The notes under the pieces: model-generated | What the model saw: only the letters and a program-made list of their open reading frames with translations | The model's database searches: none | What the model was told of the DNA's origin: nothing | DNA from: Pseudomonas sp. 30_B | GTDB taxonomy: Bacteria; Pseudomonadota; Gammaproteobacteria; Pseudomonadales; Pseudomonadaceae | DNA length: 64,000 bases | Direction: 5' to 3' | Assembly (NCBI RefSeq): GCF_017491605.1 | Contig: NZ_JAFGYY010000015.1 | Location: 62,001 to 126,000, forward strand | Made by a program: the position numbers and the translations under genes | Shown here: positions 50,407 through 59,462 of the stretch, piece after piece | How the letters are laid out: each line of letters starts with the position of its first letter | Numbering within the stretch: position 1 is the first letter of the stretch

Positions 50407-51681
50407 ATGAACAAGAATGTAGATAACGAGTGCAGCAGCGGTGCCGGAATCGGCACCCGGGTGGTCTGGAGCGGCGAACAGGTCCAGCATCCGTACAATG
50501 CGACTCAGACCCCGATCGTGGTGAGCGCCGCCTATGGCTACCAGGACATCGACGCCTGGTACGACGTCGCCCTCGGTAAACTGCCCGGCTATATCTACAG
50601 CCGCATGAGCAACCCGACCGTCGCCACGCTGGAAGCCAAACTGTGCGAGCTGGAACAGTCGGAGTCGGCGGTCGCCTTCAGCAGCGGGATGGCCGCCATC
50701 AGCGCGGTGCTGCATACCTTCCTGTCCAGCGGCAAGCGCGTGGTCTCGACCCGCGACAGCTACGGCGGCACCAACAAGATCTTCGAGGAATTCCTGCCGC
50801 GCATGGGCGTGCAGGTCTGCCTGTGCGACACCCTGGATACCGACGCCATCGAGCGCGAGATCACCGCCGGCTGCGATCTGCTCTATCTGGAAACCCCCAC
50901 CAATCCGACGCTCAAGGTGCTCGACATCCGCCGCCTGGTCGCCGCGGCCAAGCAGGTCGGCGCACTGGTGGTGGCCGACAACACCTTCGCCACGCCGCTG
51001 AACCAGAATCCGCTGGCGCTGGGTGTCGACGTGGTGGTACACAGCGCGACCAAGTTCCTCTCCGGGCACGGTGACGTCCTGGGCGGCGTGGTCTGCGGCG
51101 CGGAATCGCTGCTGGCGCAGGTACGCCACTACCGGGAAATCAACGGAGCGGCACTGGACCCGTTTTCCGCCTACCTGATCATCCGCGGCATCAAGACCCT
51201 GGCCGTCAGGCTGCGTCAGCAGCAGGCCAGCGCGCAGGCACTGGCCGAGTACCTGTGCACCGAACCGCTGGTGGAGGCGGTGAACTACCCAGGCTTGCCC
51301 CAGCATCCCGGCCACGCCATTGCCCGTTCGCAGATGCGCGGCTTCGGCGCCATCGTCAGCTTCGTGCTCAAGGGCGGCATGGACACCGTGGCACGCCTGC
51401 TGCCACGCCTGAAGTACGCCCACCGGGCCGGCAACCTGGGCGCCGTGGAAACCATCTACGGTCCCGCGCGCACCACCAGTCATGTCGAGAACACCCTGGA
51501 GGAGCGCCTGGCCCTGGGCATCTCCGAAGGACTGGTGCGCATCTCCGTGGGTATCGAAGACACCGACGATCTGCTGGCGGACCTCGCACGGGCGTGCGCC
51601 GAGGTTCGCCGGGAGCTGGCCATGGACGGCAGCCCGGATGGCAGCGGCAACGCCGCCCGGGCGATAGAACTGCAGGCCTGA
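50407..51681 (+). CDS. PLP-dependent gamma-lyase / cystathionine-gamma-synthase-like enzyme
   Basis: A 424-residue Cys/Met-metabolism PLP enzyme: [58 protein letters not shown], and the PLP Lys216 in [16 protein letters not shown]. Family members carry out gamma-elimination or gamma-replacement on methionine, cystathionine, O-acyl-homoserine or canavanine. A GTG at 50392 is an alternative start. The neighbours (amino-acid permease, homoserine dehydrogenase, aldehyde dehydrogenase, RidA) indicate catabolism. A canavanine or methionine gamma-lyase is more likely than a biosynthetic synthase. The exact substrate is open. Confidence 0.8.
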   Translation: MNKNVDNECSSGAGIGTRVVWSGEQVQHPYNATQTPIVVSAAYGYQDIDAWYDVALGKLPGYIYSRMSNPTVATLEAKLCELEQSESAVAFSSGMAAISAVLHTFLSSGKRVVSTRDSYGGTNKIFEEFLPRMGVQVCLCDTLDTDAIEREITAGCDLLYLETPTNPTLKVLDIRRLVAAAKQVGALVVADNTFATPLNQNPLALGVDVVVHSATKFLSGHGDVLGGVVCGAESLLAQVRHYREINGAALDPFSAYLIIRGIKTLAVRLRQQQASAQALAEYLCTEPLVEAVNYPGLPQHPGHAIARSQMRGFGAIVSFVLKGGMDTVARLLPRLKYAHRAGNLGAVETIYGPARTTSHVENTLEERLALGISEGLVRISVGIEDTDDLLADLARACAEVRRELAMDGSPDGSGNAARAIELQA

Positions 51682-51824
51682 GACCTGCCGCGTGGCACGC
51701 GCCATCGCGGCGCGTGCCACTTCATGAAGTCGCACAACAACAAGACGCAAGGCAATCCGATTCGCTCTGCCCAGACGAGGTCGTAGCAACGTCCTTGCCC
51801 GCCAACTTGCATGAGAGTCCAACA

Positions 51825-53264
51825 ATGTCCGCGCAGACAACAACAAGCAAAAATGCTCCGGCGCATTCCTTCAAACAGGATATGCAGACCCGCCATATCG
51901 TCATGCTGGCGCTTGGCGGCGTCATCGGTACCGGCCTGTTCCTGACCTCGGGCTACACCGTCAACCAGGCTGGACCGCTGGGTGCGGTGATCGCCTACAT
52001 CATCGGCGCGATCATGGTCTACCTGGTCATGATGTGCCTGGGCGAACTGGCCGTGCAGATGCCGGAGGTCGGTTCCTTCAGCAGTTACGCGACCCGCTAC
52101 CTGGGGCCGGGCACCGGTTACACGGTGGCCTGGATGTACTGGCTGACCTGGACGGTGGCCATCGGTTCGGAGTTCACCGCGGCCGGCATGCTCATGGTGC
52201 GCTGGTTCCCGGATACGCCGGTGTGGATCTGGAGTGCGCTGTTCGGGGCGGCCGTGTTCATCAGCAACATCGTTTCCGTTCGGACCTTCGCCGAGACCGA
52301 ATTCTGGCTGTCGCTGGTCAAGGTGCTGGCGGTGATCGCCTTCCTGGTGATAGGCGGCGGCGCCATTCTCGGCGGCTTCGAGATCAAGCAGGCCCACAGC
52401 ATCGGGCTGGGCAACTTCACCCGCGAGGGGCTGTTCCCGACGGGCTTCTGGTCGATCGCCATGACCCTGCTGGCGGTGTCCTTCGCCTTCTCCGGGACCG
52501 AGCTGATCGGCATCGCCGCCGGCGAGACCCGCGATCCGGAGAAGAACGTGCCCAAGGCCATCCGCACCACGGTGCTGCGCCTGGCGCTGTTCTTCATCGG
52601 CACCATCTTCGTGCTGGCGACGCTGTTGCCGCGCGAGCAGGCCGGCGTCATCGAAAGCCCGTTCGTGATGGTCTTCGAGATGATCGGCATTCCCTACGCC
52701 GCGGACATCATGAACTTCGTCATCATCACCGCGCTGCTGTCCGCCGCCAACTCTGGCCTGTACGCCGCCGCGCGCATGCTCTGGACCCTCAGTGACCAGG
52801 GCAACATGCCGCGCAGCTACGCGTCGCTGTCGCGCCGGGGCACGCCGTTCAACGCCATCGTATTGAGCATGGCCGGCGGCATGGCCTCGCTGTTGAGCAG
52901 CGTCTTCGCGCCGGACACCATCTACCTCGCCCTGGTGTCCATTTCCGGGCTGGCCGTGGTGGTGGTGTGGATGAGCATCGCCGCGAGCCAGATCGCCTTC
53001 CGCCGCCACTACGTGGCCAACGGCGGCAAGGTCGAGGACCTGAAGTTCCGCGTACGCGGCTATCCCTTCGTCCCGCTGGCTGCGCTGTTCTGCTGCGTGC
53101 TGTCCTGCGTCGGCATCGCCTTCGACCCGGCCCAGCGCGTGGCCCTGTACTTCGGCTTGCCCTTCATCGCCTGGTGCTACTTCGTGTTCTGGCTGACCCG
53201 CAAGGGCCGGGAGCGTCGCCAGATGTCGCTGGATGTCGTGGGGCGTGGTTCCGAGGTTGCCTGA
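51825..53264 (+). CDS. APC-family amino-acid permease
   Basis: A 479-residue 12-helix transporter of the AAT type: [20 protein letters not shown] with the following [19 protein letters not shown], then [40 protein letters not shown] and [20 protein letters not shown]. These are signatures of LysP/AnsP/ProY-like amino-acid:H+ symporters. It lies between the gamma-lyase-like gene and the LysR gene, and should bring in the amino acid degraded by this cluster. Confidence 0.9.
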   Translation: MSAQTTTSKNAPAHSFKQDMQTRHIVMLALGGVIGTGLFLTSGYTVNQAGPLGAVIAYIIGAIMVYLVMMCLGELAVQMPEVGSFSSYATRYLGPGTGYTVAWMYWLTWTVAIGSEFTAAGMLMVRWFPDTPVWIWSALFGAAVFISNIVSVRTFAETEFWLSLVKVLAVIAFLVIGGGAILGGFEIKQAHSIGLGNFTREGLFPTGFWSIAMTLLAVSFAFSGTELIGIAAGETRDPEKNVPKAIRTTVLRLALFFIGTIFVLATLLPREQAGVIESPFVMVFEMIGIPYAADIMNFVIITALLSAANSGLYAAARMLWTLSDQGNMPRSYASLSRRGTPFNAIVLSMAGGMASLLSSVFAPDTIYLALVSISGLAVVVVWMSIAASQIAFRRHYVANGGKVEDLKFRVRGYPFVPLAALFCCVLSCVGIAFDPAQRVALYFGLPFIAWCYFVFWLTRKGRERRQMSLDVVGRGSEVA

Positions 53265-53311
53265 GCAGCGCGATACTAGGCGGCTTGCACAGTTGTCATG
53301 AGGAGTCGCCG

Positions 53312-54202
53312 TTGAGCCAGAAAGCCTTGCCCCCCCTGAACTGGCTGCGCGCCTTCGAGGTTTCGGCGCGTTACCTGAACTTCACCCACGCGGCGGAGGA
53401 GCTGCACCTCACGCAGGGTGCCGTGAGCCAGCAGATCCGCCAGCTGGAGAGCCAGCTCGGGGTGGCGCTGTTCAAGCGCCTGCCCCGCGGGCTGGGGCTG
53501 ACGGAGGAGGGCCAGTCCTATCTGCCGGTGGTGCAGGACGCCATCAGCCGGCTGGCGGTGGGTACCAACGAGATCTTCGGTCAACGCCAGCGCCGGCCCT
53601 TGAAGGTGCGGGGCAGTCTCTCGTTCCTGCACTTCTGGCTGGCGCCCCGGCTGGCCGAATTCCGCCGCGCGCACCCGCAGGTGGATATCCGCTACATCAG
53701 CAACCTGTGGGTCAAGGAACTCGATGCCGAGGATGACCTGGAGATTCGCTGGGGCAGCGGGCAGTGGCCCGGCGTCGAGGCGCAGCGGTTGACCTGGGAC
53801 CTGCTGGTGCCGGTCTGCTCGCCGGCGCTGATTGCCGACCGGCCCCTGCGCGAGCCGCGCGACCTGGCCCAGCTGCCGCTGCTCCATGTGCTGGGCTACG
53901 AAGAGGGCTGGGGCTATTGGCTGAAGCGGGCGGGTGCGGACGACGTCGATTATTCCAGCGGCATGCAGTTCGACACCCTGGTCTCCACCCTGCGCATGGC
54001 GGAGCTGGGGCTGGGCGTTGCCCTGGCGCGCTCGTCGCTGGCCGAGGACCTGCTGCGGGAAGGCCGCCTGGTGGCACCGTTCGCCCAGCGCATCGAGGCC
54101 AGCGAATCGTTTTACCTGGTGCGTGGCCTGGGGCAGGCGCTGTCGCCGGATGCCCAGGCCTTCGCCAACTGGCTGGTGACCATGGTGCACCGCCAAACCT
54201 GA
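53312..54202 (+). CDS. LysR-family regulator (GcvA-like)
   Basis: A 296-residue LysR protein with a start TTG 7 bases after AGGAG, chosen because the GcvA-type N-terminus (LPPLNWLRAFEVSARYLNFT, then LTQGAVSQQIRQLESQLG) begins there. The effector domain includes RGSLSFLHFWLAPRLAEF and LEIRWGSGQWPG. It is transcribed with its neighbours (48 bases after the permease, 20 before the threonine-synthase-like gene) and is probably the pathway regulator. Confidence 0.85.
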   Translation: MSQKALPPLNWLRAFEVSARYLNFTHAAEELHLTQGAVSQQIRQLESQLGVALFKRLPRGLGLTEEGQSYLPVVQDAISRLAVGTNEIFGQRQRRPLKVRGSLSFLHFWLAPRLAEFRRAHPQVDIRYISNLWVKELDAEDDLEIRWGSGQWPGVEAQRLTWDLLVPVCSPALIADRPLREPRDLAQLPLLHVLGYEEGWGYWLKRAGADDVDYSSGMQFDTLVSTLRMAELGLGVALARSSLAEDLLREGRLVAPFAQRIEASESFYLVRGLGQALSPDAQAFANWLVTMVHRQT

Positions 54203-54221
54203 ATACCAACCTGGAGTGACG

Positions 54222-55607
54222 ATGCAGTACACAAGCACCCGCGGCACCGAGACAAGCGTGGACTTTCGCACGGCGCTGCTTTCCGGGCTCGCCGCGGACG
54301 GCGGGCTCTACGTGTCGGCGTCGCTGCCGCAGTTCAGTCCGCAGGAGATAGCCGGCTGGTCCTGGCTGCCGTTCGACGAGTTGGCCTGGCGGGTGATCGC
54401 GCCCTTCGTCGGCGACACGCTCGACGAGCCGAGCCTGCGGGCGCTGGTCAGCGACAGCTACCGGGGCTTTCGCCATCGCGCCATCGCGCCGCTGCAGCAG
54501 ATCGGCCACAACGAGTGGGTCCTGCAGCTGTTCCACGGCCCGACCCGTTCCTCCAAGGACTTCGCCGCGCAATTGCAGGCCCGGTTGATCAGGCACTTCC
54601 TGGGCCGGGATTGCGAGCGGGCGGTGCTGGTCGGGGCCAGCAACGGCGATACCGCCGTGGCGGCCATCGACGCCCTGGGGCACTGCCCGACGGCGCGCCT
54701 GCTGGCGCTCTATCCGCTGGCCGGGACGCCGGTGGACCGCGCGGCGGTGCTGCGTAGCGCGGACTCCGACAGCGTGCGCAGCGTTGCCGTGGAGGGCAGC
54801 TTCGACGATTGCCAGTCGCTGGTGTCGCGTTTGCTGCGTGAATGGCCCTGTCCCGAGCTGATTCCCATCAGCTTCAACTCGACCAACTGGATCGGCGTGC
54901 TGGCGCAGATCGTCTTCTATTTCCATGCGGCCCTGCAGCTGGGCGGCGGCATCCGTCCGGTGGGCTTCAGCATTCCCGCGGCGAGTTTCGCCGAGATCTA
55001 CGCCGGGTTCATCGCGCAGAAGATGGGTCTGCCGATCAACCAGATCATCGTCTCCACCAACCGCAACGATGCCCTGCACCGGTTCATCCATTGCAACCGC
55101 TACAGCCGGGGTTCGGCCAGCCGCACCCTGTCGCCGGCCATGGACTTCTCGCTGTTCTCCAACCTCGAACGCTTCGTCTGGGAGCTGTACGAGCGCGACG
55201 GTGAAGCGACGCGGACGCTGATGGAGCACTTCGACGACTGCGGCGAACTGAGCATCGGCAACCGCCAGTGGTTGCAGGCGCGCATGCTGTTCGACTCCTA
55301 CGCCGTGGACGACGGGCTGATCCGCGACGAGATCGTCACGCTGTTCCACGAGACCGGCAGCGCGGTGGACCCCCATACCGCGACGGGCGCCTACGCTGGA
55401 CGACTGCACCGGCGCAATATCGGCGCGCCCATCGTGACCCTGGGGCAATTCGCCCCGGAGAAGTCGGCGGCGCTGCTGGCGGAACTGGGCGCCTGGCACG
55501 GAGCCGTGCCGTCGCCCGCAGGCGAAGAGGCCCGTGGACCTGTGTTGGCGCACGATGACCTGGCGGGACTGCACGAGGTACTGACGCAGATGCGGGCCGG
55601 CCGATGA
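54222..55607 (+). CDS. Threonine synthase-like PLP enzyme
   Basis: A 461-residue threonine-synthase-family protein: N-terminal MQYTSTRGTETSVDFRTALL with LSGLAADGGLYV, PLP Lys112 in LFHGPTRSSKDFAAQ, and NSTNWIGVLAQIVFYFHAAL. The usual PLP-phosphate loop TSGDTG is changed to ASNGDTAVAA and the PTxAFKD motif to PTRSSKD. It is therefore probably a paralogue and not the housekeeping ThrC. GGAG precedes the ATG; the stop overlaps the Lrp gene (ATGA). It may act on homoserine-type or dehydrated intermediates, which is not proven. Confidence 0.8.
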   Translation: MQYTSTRGTETSVDFRTALLSGLAADGGLYVSASLPQFSPQEIAGWSWLPFDELAWRVIAPFVGDTLDEPSLRALVSDSYRGFRHRAIAPLQQIGHNEWVLQLFHGPTRSSKDFAAQLQARLIRHFLGRDCERAVLVGASNGDTAVAAIDALGHCPTARLLALYPLAGTPVDRAAVLRSADSDSVRSVAVEGSFDDCQSLVSRLLREWPCPELIPISFNSTNWIGVLAQIVFYFHAALQLGGGIRPVGFSIPAASFAEIYAGFIAQKMGLPINQIIVSTNRNDALHRFIHCNRYSRGSASRTLSPAMDFSLFSNLERFVWELYERDGEATRTLMEHFDDCGELSIGNRQWLQARMLFDSYAVDDGLIRDEIVTLFHETGSAVDPHTATGAYAGRLHRRNIGAPIVTLGQFAPEKSAALLAELGAWHGAVPSPAGEEARGPVLAHDDLAGLHEVLTQMRAGR

Positions 55608-56041
55608 AACGCATCCTCGATCCCTTGGACGAGCGCATCCTCGCCGAACTCACCGCCAACGCGCGTATCGCCCATGCGGAGCTGGGCCTCAAGGTCAACC
55701 TGTCGCGCAACGCGGTGCGCCAGCGCATCGAACGCCTGGAGCGGGACGGCGCCATCCAGGGCTACACCTTGCGGGTGGGCGAGGGGCGGCGTCCCTCGTC
55801 GCTGATCAATGCGGTGATCTTCGTCTACCGCTACGACCGCATGCGCGGCGAAGAGGTTTTGGCCGCGCTGCGGACGATCCCGGAGATCGTGCAGTGCGAA
55901 GTGCTCAGCGGCGAGTTTGACCTGATGCTGCGCGTCGAGGCCGCCAGCCCGGAACGGGTGCACCACGTCTGGCGGGAGATCGCGGCGATGCCGGGTGTCG
56001 AGAACACGGTGACCTCGTTCGTGCTGTCGACCGTGATCTGA
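55604..56041 (+). CDS. Lrp/AsnC-family transcriptional regulator
   Basis: A 145-residue Lrp-type protein: winged HTH (LDERILAELTANARIAHAEL, NLSRNAVRQRIERLERDGAI) and a C-terminal RAM domain (VIFVYRYDRMRGEEVLAALR, VLSGEFDLMLRVEA). It is co-translated with the threonine-synthase-like gene and followed by a strong terminator. It is a candidate local regulator sensing an amino acid of the pathway, for example through the promoter before 56242. Confidence 0.9.
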   Translation: MKRILDPLDERILAELTANARIAHAELGLKVNLSRNAVRQRIERLERDGAIQGYTLRVGEGRRPSSLINAVIFVYRYDRMRGEEVLAALRTIPEIVQCEVLSGEFDLMLRVEAASPERVHHVWREIAAMPGVENTVTSFVLSTVI

Positions 56042-56068
56042 CCCGGCTGTCTCTCGCTGGAAAACCAA

Positions 56069-56101
56069 CGCCGCCCGGACCTTCGTCCGGGCGGCGTTTT
56101 T
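56069..56101 (+). terminator. Strong rho-independent terminator after the Lrp gene
   Basis: Perfect 12-base stem CGCCGCCCGGAC with a CTTC tetraloop and TTTTT tail. It separates the transcript of 50407-56041 from the following homoserine dehydrogenase unit. Confidence 0.95.
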
Positions 56102-56241
56102 CATTCTGCGCCCGCGTCATCAGGTCGGTCCGGTACTGGTCAGATTGCCCAATAAATACAGCGGATTGCCATATTCAACTGGCATGGCCCGGCTCTTAGG
56201 CTGATCGACATCGAACAACCGCCTGAGAAGGAAGGCAAACC

Positions 56242-57285
56242 ATGACCGAATACAAGATCGCCCTCGTAGGCTTTGGTGGTGTGAACCGCGCCCTGGCCCA
56301 ACTGATCGCCGAGCGCAACGCACGCTGGCAGCAGGAGCTGGGCTTCAGCCTGAAGATCGTCGGCGTCACCGATCTGTTCCTCGGCTCGGTGATCGACCGC
56401 AATGGCCTGGATGCCGCCAGCCTCGCCGCGCTGCCGGCCGTCAAGGGCGCCTTCGCGCAGATGCCGGAAGGTACCGCGCAAGCCTTCAACGAGTCGGTCA
56501 TCAAGCAGTCCGGTGCCGACATCATCGCCGAAGCCACTTTCACCAATCCGAAGGACGGCGAGCCGGCGGCGACCTTCTGCCGTTGGGCACTGGAGGCGGG
56601 CAAGCACGTGGTCACCACCAACAAGGGGCCGATCGCGCTGCATGGCGAGGAACTGAAGCGCCTGGCCAAGGCCAATGGCGTGGCGTTCGAGTACGAAGGC
56701 TCGGTGATGAGCGGCACGCCGGTGCTGCGCCTGGCGCGGCAGACCCTGGCGGGTTCCGGCGTCCAGGGCTTCGAGGGCATCCTCAACGGCACCTCCAACT
56801 ACGTACTCACCCGCATGGAAGAAGGGCTTGGTTTCGCCGACGCGGTGGCCAAGGCACAGGAACTCGGCTACGCCGAGGCGGACCCGACCGCCGACGTGGA
56901 AGGGCATGACGTGCGCCTGAAGGTGGTGATCCTCGCCAACGAGCTGCTTGGCGCGCACCTGCAGGTCAGCGATGTCGCCTGCAGCGGCATCAGCGGCATC
57001 AGCTCCGCCGATATCGAGCGGGTTCGCGAATCCGGCGCGCGCTGGAAGCTGATCGGCTCCGCCCGCCGCGAAGCCGATGGCGCGGTGAGTGCCAGCGTGG
57101 AAGCACGCCTGCTGCCGGCCTGGCACCCCCTGGCGGGCATCTCCGGCGCCACCAACGCCGTTGCCTTCGACACCGAACTGCTGGGCGCGGTGACCGTCTC
57201 CGGCCCTGGTGCCGGCCGCATCGAGACCGCCTTCGCCCTGCTGTCGGACATCGTCGCCCTCCACACGTCCGGCCGCCAGGCCTGA
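56242..57285 (+). CDS. Homoserine dehydrogenase (catabolic paralogue)
   Basis: A 347-residue enzyme. The NAD(P)-binding motif is KIALVGFGGVNRALAQLI, with EATFTNPKDGEPAATF, then KHVVTTNKGPIALHGEEL, NGTSNYVLTRMEEGLGF and EADPTADVEGHDVRLKVVIL, the catalytic-domain signatures of homoserine dehydrogenase. There is no C-terminal ACT domain, so no threonine feedback, as expected for a catabolic enzyme oxidising homoserine to aspartate semialdehyde. AAGGAAGG precedes the ATG. The upstream 140 bases hold a TGCCA-N8-TGGCA dyad (56167-56184), possibly an Lrp or LysR site. Confidence 0.85.
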   Translation: MTEYKIALVGFGGVNRALAQLIAERNARWQQELGFSLKIVGVTDLFLGSVIDRNGLDAASLAALPAVKGAFAQMPEGTAQAFNESVIKQSGADIIAEATFTNPKDGEPAATFCRWALEAGKHVVTTNKGPIALHGEELKRLAKANGVAFEYEGSVMSGTPVLRLARQTLAGSGVQGFEGILNGTSNYVLTRMEEGLGFADAVAKAQELGYAEADPTADVEGHDVRLKVVILANELLGAHLQVSDVACSGISGISSADIERVRESGARWKLIGSARREADGAVSASVEARLLPAWHPLAGISGATNAVAFDTELLGAVTVSGPGAGRIETAFALLSDIVALHTSGRQA

Positions 57286-57297
57286 GGATCGAAGCCC

Positions 57298-58716
57298 ATG
57301 AGCCTGACTTCCGTGTCCCTGGTCTCCACCCCGGAGGCCACTCAGATCGACGTGTTCAGTCCCTTCGACGGCAGCCTGATCGGCAGCGTGCCGAACCTGG
57401 GCGCCCATGACGTCCCCGGCCTGCTCGCACTCGCCCGGAAAGGCGTGCGTGACAGCGCGGCACTGGCTCGCCACCGCCGTGCTGGCATCCTCGAACGCGC
57501 CGCCCAGCTCATCGAGCGGGACGCGGCGGATTTCGCCGGCCTGATCGTCGACGAGGCGGGCAAGACCCTGCGCCAGGCGGAGAAGGAGGTGAAGCGCTGC
57601 ATCAACACGCTGAAGCTCTCCGCCGAGGAAGCGCGGCGCAACGCCGGCGAGGTGGTGCCCTTCGATGCCTACGAGGGCTCGGAGTCACGCCAGGGCTGGT
57701 TCACCCGTGAGCCGCTGGGGCTGATCCTGGCCATCACGCCCTACAACGATCCATTGAACCTGGTGGCCCACAAGCTGGGGCCGGCGATTGCCGGCGGCAA
57801 CGCGGTGATCCTCAAACCGTCGGAGCTGGCACCGCTGTCCGCGCTCAAGCTGGTGCAGTACCTGGTCGAGGCCGGCCTTCCCGAGTCCGTGGTGACCGTG
57901 GCTACTGGTGGAGCCGAGCTGGGCAAGGCCCTGGTCGCCGTGCGCGAGGTGCGCATGATCTCCTTCACCGGCGGCTTCGCCACGGGTGAACAGATCGCCC
58001 GTGGCGCTGGCCTGAAGAAGCTCGCCATGGACCTGGGTGGCAACGCCCCGGTGCTGGTGCTGGAGGACTGCGACCTCGAGGCCACCGTGGAGTCCTGCGT
58101 TTCCGGCGCCTTCTGGGCGGCCGGGCAGAACTGCATCGGGACCCAGCGGATCCTGGTGGACGCGTCGATCTATGCGGCCTTCCGTGAGCGTTTCGTCGAG
58201 CTGACCCGCGCCATGGTTCTGGGCGATCCGGGGCGACGCGAGACCGACATGGGGCCGATGATCACCGAAGCCGCCGCCCGCCGGGCCGAGCATCTGGTGA
58301 ACCAGGCGCTGGGCGAGGGCGCTCGCCTGCTCTGTGGGCATCAGCGGCAGGGGGCCGCCTACGCGCCCACGGTGCTGGAGAAGGTGAACCACGCCAGCCA
58401 ACTGTGGCGCGAGGAAGTGTTCGCGCCGGTGGTGATGCTGGCGCCGTTCGAGGATATCGAGCAGGCGATTTCGCTCGCCAACGCGCCGGAGTACAGCCTC
58501 CACGCAGGTCTGTTCACCCGCGATCTTTCCTTGGCGCTGAGCCTTGCACGGCGTATCGAGGCCGGCGGGGTGATGATCAACGACTCCTCGGACTACCGCT
58601 TCGACGCCATGCCCTTCGGCGGCTCCAAGTACGGCAGCCTGGGGCGCGAAGGCGTGCGCTTCGCCTACGAGGACATGACCCAGCCCAAGGTGGTGTGCAT
58701 CAACCAGCTCGGTTGA
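57298..58716 (+). CDS. Aldehyde dehydrogenase
   Basis: A 472-residue NAD(P)-dependent [44 protein letters not shown], catalytic Cys279 in [14 protein letters not shown], and [15 protein letters not shown]. The general-base Glu of the ELGG motif is replaced by Asp245 (MDLGGNAP). Its best analogues are lactaldehyde or phosphonate-type ALDHs. It starts 12 bases after the homoserine dehydrogenase gene, so it may oxidise aspartate semialdehyde to aspartate, completing homoserine use. Confidence 0.85.
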   Translation: MSLTSVSLVSTPEATQIDVFSPFDGSLIGSVPNLGAHDVPGLLALARKGVRDSAALARHRRAGILERAAQLIERDAADFAGLIVDEAGKTLRQAEKEVKRCINTLKLSAEEARRNAGEVVPFDAYEGSESRQGWFTREPLGLILAITPYNDPLNLVAHKLGPAIAGGNAVILKPSELAPLSALKLVQYLVEAGLPESVVTVATGGAELGKALVAVREVRMISFTGGFATGEQIARGAGLKKLAMDLGGNAPVLVLEDCDLEATVESCVSGAFWAAGQNCIGTQRILVDASIYAAFRERFVELTRAMVLGDPGRRETDMGPMITEAAARRAEHLVNQALGEGARLLCGHQRQGAAYAPTVLEKVNHASQLWREEVFAPVVMLAPFEDIEQAISLANAPEYSLHAGLFTRDLSLALSLARRIEAGGVMINDSSDYRFDAMPFGGSKYGSLGREGVRFAYEDMTQPKVVCINQLG

Positions 58717-58822
58717 GGTTTCGGGAGACGACCCTTCACGGCCGTCAGTTTCACCGGGTGGGTCCGCTCGCCGCGCCGCCCGGTGCTTTTTTCGATTCCG
58801 CTTCGAAGGAGGGAAATGATCG

Positions 58823-59188
58823 ATGATCACGCGTTATGCGTCGGGTAACAGGATGTCCCTGGCGGTCAGCTACGGGGCCATGTTCGAAACCGCCGGGGTG
58901 GCGGCGGATGATACCCGCGAGGATGTGCAGGGGCAGCTGCGGCAGGTACTGGCGACCATTGAGGCGTTGATGGCCGAGGCCGGCATCGGCAAGGACCGGC
59001 TGACCCGGGTACAGATCTGGATAGCCGATTACGGCCACTTCGATCAGGTCAACGAGATCTACGACGCCTGGCTGCAGGGCTATCCGAAGCCGGTTCGCGC
59101 GTGTGTGGGCGCGGACCTGGGGGAGGGGTATCTGGTCGAGGTGCAGGTGTTTGCGGTTCATGGCGGGCCGATGGCGAAGCGGGGATAA
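58823..59188 (+). CDS. RidA-family protein
   Basis: A 121-residue YjgF/RidA protein: QLRQVLATIEALMAEAGIGK, RVQIWIADYGHFDQVNEIYD and KPVRACVGADLGEGYLVEVQ with the conserved Arg. AAGGAGGGAAA precedes the ATG. It is the last gene of the homoserine dehydrogenase unit. It would hydrolyse enamine/imine products released by the PLP enzymes of this cluster (2-aminocrotonate or aminoacrylate type). It is the second RidA gene in the window. Confidence 0.88.
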   Translation: MITRYASGNRMSLAVSYGAMFETAGVAADDTREDVQGQLRQVLATIEALMAEAGIGKDRLTRVQIWIADYGHFDQVNEIYDAWLQGYPKPVRACVGADLGEGYLVEVQVFAVHGGPMAKRG

Positions 59189-59276
59189 TGCCGCCGCTGA
59201 TCGGGTGAGGTGATCACCCAGCACCCGCAGCAGCCATCTGGATACGGCTGCCAGCACTCCAGGAAGGAACCTTCAT

Positions 59277-59336
59277 ATGTCATACCGACTCGCCATTTTC
59301 GACGGTGCAATGTCATGTCGAGCAGATGGTTTTTAG
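59277..59336 (+). pseudogene. Truncated 5' end of a HAD-hydrolase-like gene
   Basis: A 19-codon frame MSYRLAIFDGAMSCRADGF preceded by AGGAAGG. The start MSYRLAIFD is that of HAD phosphatases (normally followed by FDGTL), but the frame dies within a few codons, just where the DNA becomes very AT-rich (59330-59392). It reads as the stump of a gene cut by an insertion or deletion. Confidence 0.5.
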
Positions 59337-59462
59337 CATATGCATAAATAATATTATAAATATGTTGATGCGAACTATTTGGATATAAAAGAATCGCCGG
59401 GAATTCCCACGGCGAAGCTCTGAAACGGTGCTCTCGCTCTTGTGTGTCGCAGCGAGATCCCG

